The notes under the pieces: model-generated | Seen by the model: the letters and a program-made list of their open reading frames with translations, nothing else | Database searches by the model: none | What the model was told of the DNA's origin: nothing | NCBI GenBank assembly: GCA_030141605.1 | Contig: JAQGDQ010000063.1 | Coordinates: 184,001-248,000 of the forward strand | Direction: 5' to 3' | Length of the DNA: 64,000 nucleotides | From: Tubiluchus corallicola | Lineage: Eukaryota > Priapulida > Priapulimorpha > Priapulimorphida > Tubiluchidae | In this document: positions 49,787 through 64,000 of the stretch, one piece after another | Layout: the number at the start of each line of letters is the position of its first letter | How positions within the stretch are numbered: position 1 is the stretch's first letter | Made by a program: the position numbers and the translations under genes

Positions 49787-50275
49787 ATATTACCACATTA
49801 TCTGTACGGTTGCACTTTACTTCAAAGCGTTAAAAATGAAAACTTTAGAAAACTAAATACAATGCAAAACTACGCACTTAGATTAATTCATGGCTACTCT
49901 AACAAAAGTGCTAAACAACATGCTGCATCTGCAACAAGCTTAAGAACGTCCACAAAAATACCAATGTAAAGCATGTTTCTGTTAATTGTGTCATGTTAAA
50001 TGCATATATAGTGCAAAATATGTCATGTAAAATTTAGTGTATTTTTGTAATATTGTTTTGTAAAAATATTTTAATATTGTATTTGTAAATATGTTCATTT
50101 ATTGTATATAATTAGGCCTTAGTTTTGCACTTTAGTTTTTTTTAGTCTGTTCTGGACGCATTTGTCTTGAACATTGTTGTTATTTTAACATTACGCTGAG
50201 GATTACTCGATTTTATTATAATGAGTGAGCCATTTTAATGTCAAATAAAGAATTAATATATTCGCAGCGGCTATT
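49787..50275 (+). mobile_element. LINE copy 2, 5'-truncated with an internal deletion
   Basis: From 49787 the sequence repeats 48918-49092 of copy 1 (same frame, for example LRLIHGYSNKSAKQHA), with few changes. At about 49967 it jumps to the 3' untranslated region, skipping about 400 bp of copy 1. It ends with the same AATAAAGAATTAATATA near 50262. It sits head to tail behind copy 1 at the AT-repeat junction. Confidence 0.88.
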
Positions 50276-51336
50276 CTAATATTTCTATCAAGCTCCTGTA
50301 TAGCCAAAAAGAAAACTGTATCCTGTCACGCTGTTGTTCTTACACCTCTATACCGAGCCCCATGATTTCTCTGTACTTTATCACTTGTCTGATCCAAGCA
50401 TTGCAGGTGAGTATGGACCTACCCCGTGTATGTAGGACTACCGTCGCAGGTTCCTATAAATAAACTGTGCTGGAGGAGGGAGGTAAGAGGTTCGCTGGTT
50501 CTTACTTGTCTACGATTTCCCATATTGTGGAAGCTGGATGAACGTTGAAGCTGATTCTTAGCTGAACCAGATCAGCACTGTTAAGAAATTCGTTTTATTT
50601 TTATCACGGTTTTGTTCATCTGTTAAATGTTATGTCCACTTGTAGGGCAGCGAAATGATTTAAAGACTCAGAAATGTTATGTGTTATCAGTTCTTGATAA
50701 TGTTTCGTAAGTCAACTTCAGGAGAACTTGAATTGCGATTAATTCTGTTAAATTAAAAGAAGTGATACTAGATCTCAACATTTTGTATATAAATATCTGA
50801 ATGTTCGTTCTAAGAGAACTGACGCTTTATAGCGCAGTGTATAAGGAATGCCCCGAAGTAGACTTTATAAGCAGCTTTACAAGGCCTTTCATACCTTCTC
50901 ATTGAATAATTTTGCAATCAATTTGATTTTGAAAAAATTTTGCCCATGGTCAGAAGACAAAGGTACAAAAAAAAACAATTGAACCCACGATCAGTAAGCG
51001 TTAATTTGGTGAAGAGCATTGAACCCACCTGAAAAGTAGAAAACCGTTTCTCCCAGTGGTTTACATTCAAAAGTTTATTGAACACTTAGTGCCGTCTTTT
51101 CAGTGATTACCAGTCTATAAATGACCTAACAAATCTCTAAAGGTTTGCCAGGCTGCCTAGCACAGGCTTTACTACAATATCACTCCTGTTTTCCTACTCG
51201 TGGTCCTTCACATATTTTTGTTGAGAAAGTTTTAGGCACATTAGCCTTCCTGTCATCTTGTCAAAGGCTTATTTACTTGACGCGCTCGGTTCCTAGCCAT
51301 TCCTTTTCGGAACAATTAACAAACCCAAATCAGGAA
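50276..51336. other. intergenic upstream of the Hippo kinase, nothing recognised
   Basis: A modestly GC-richer patch lies at 50320-50520. No gene was recognised. A short frame at 51145-51366 has no known motif. Confidence 0.4.
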
Positions 51337-51510
51337 TTTCTGACTGGTGTGCTGCTTATATATTAGTCATTCATATTATTTTGACAGTTAGAAAATTGTC
51401 TAAATAAATTAATACTTTATCTCTTTCTGACTGGTGTGCTGCTTATATATTAGTCATTCATATTATTTTGACAGTTAGAAAATTGTCTAAATAAATTAAT
51501 ACTTTATCTC
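51337..51510. repeat. perfect tandem duplication, 87-bp unit x2
   Basis: 51337-51423 and 51424-51510 are identical, each starting TTTCTGACTGGTGTGCTGCT and ending ACTTTATCTC. Identity suggests a recent event or an assembly artefact. It lies about 400 bp upstream of the Hippo kinase start codon, possibly in its promoter region. Confidence 0.95.
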
Positions 51511-51904
51511 TTAATAATGATAAGTATTCGTTATTTTGTTTAAATTCTTATGAATTAAGAAATTTTGTAAGTTTCAGATGTAGACACTAGACGTTTTATC
51601 GCTATTAAGTAAATGCAACTTATAGTCGCAGGTTAAAACAGTTCTGCTACGTTTGTTTGTTTTATACTCATCTTATAGTAAAATCGGATATCTTCATGAT
51701 GTGTTCAACTGTTTATTTTCAATTCAGTAATCAAAGTTTGGTACTACTATGAACTACATGTATGGTTTTCTAAACGAACTGGTTACATTACAATTCACAA
51801 GTCTTGCGATAATCTTATGGACGGAGTAGGAAATTCATGCTAGTTTTTTTTAATATTGCTGTAAGAGCTATTGAAGAACAATTCACGAAAAAGTGTCATT
51901 CAAG

Positions 51905-63941
<12,037 letters not shown>

Positions 63942-64000
63942 CAATTGACAGTCTTATTGTAAATACATTTTACACTGTCTTTTGTCGCTGGTTATAACAA

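Noticed and set aside
50276-50480. Possible minus-strand reverse transcriptase fragment
   Set aside because: Only a vague resemblance (IQELDRN) with no second motif.

Overview
This is a eukaryotic, animal (metazoan) genomic window. It is AT-rich, its genes are split into many short exons with GT-AG introns, and it is packed with non-LTR retrotransposons, DNA-transposon remnants and microsatellites. The three real genes match conserved animal genes over their full length, so the host is an animal. The exact phylum cannot be fixed from this sequence. An invertebrate is my inference, from the gene structure, the base composition and the mix of CR1-like, RTE-like, pogo, piggyBac and hAT elements. 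I see no bacterial operon, CRISPR array, rRNA or convincing functional tRNA.
Layout: 0-15 kb is repeat-rich intergenic DNA. It holds an internally deleted pogo-like transposon (1368-2305), a decayed LINE (about 4.6-9 kb) broken by three nested insertions, a pogo-type MITE (11050-11476), and LINE 3' ends at 11.5 and 14.2 kb. A complete JMJD6 orthologue runs 15362-23036 on + (8 coding exons, 398 aa). An RTE-like reverse-transcriptase relic lies at 26.6-28.2 kb. A complete MBOAT1/2 lysophospholipid acyltransferase runs 44938 to 28999 on - (13 coding exons, 495 aa); its first exon is separated from the second by a 5'-truncated LINE and a long triplet repeat. A nearly intact EN-RT LINE with only two stop codons lies at 46.4-49.8 kb, followed head to tail by a second, deleted copy. 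A complete Hippo kinase (STK3/STK4, MST1/2 type) runs 51905-63941 on + (12 coding exons, 522 aa), with pogo-like and piggyBac-like MITEs in its introns.
The three host genes do not form one pathway: JMJD6 is a nuclear 2-oxoglutarate dioxygenase, MBOAT1/2 a membrane phospholipid-remodelling enzyme, and MST1/2 the upstream Hippo kinase. JMJD6 and MBOAT are convergent. MBOAT and the Hippo kinase are divergent, with about 7 kb between start codons, much of it occupied by the LINE tandem. I did not find a convincing new biological system. The most informative signals are the nested, target-site-flanked insertions whose removal restores the older LINE frame, two DNA-element families sharing ends, the LINE tandem, and a partial duplication of a JMJD6 exon in its own intron. 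Exon coordinates were read by hand from splice sites, reading phase and protein similarity recalled for the families; no alignment was run.
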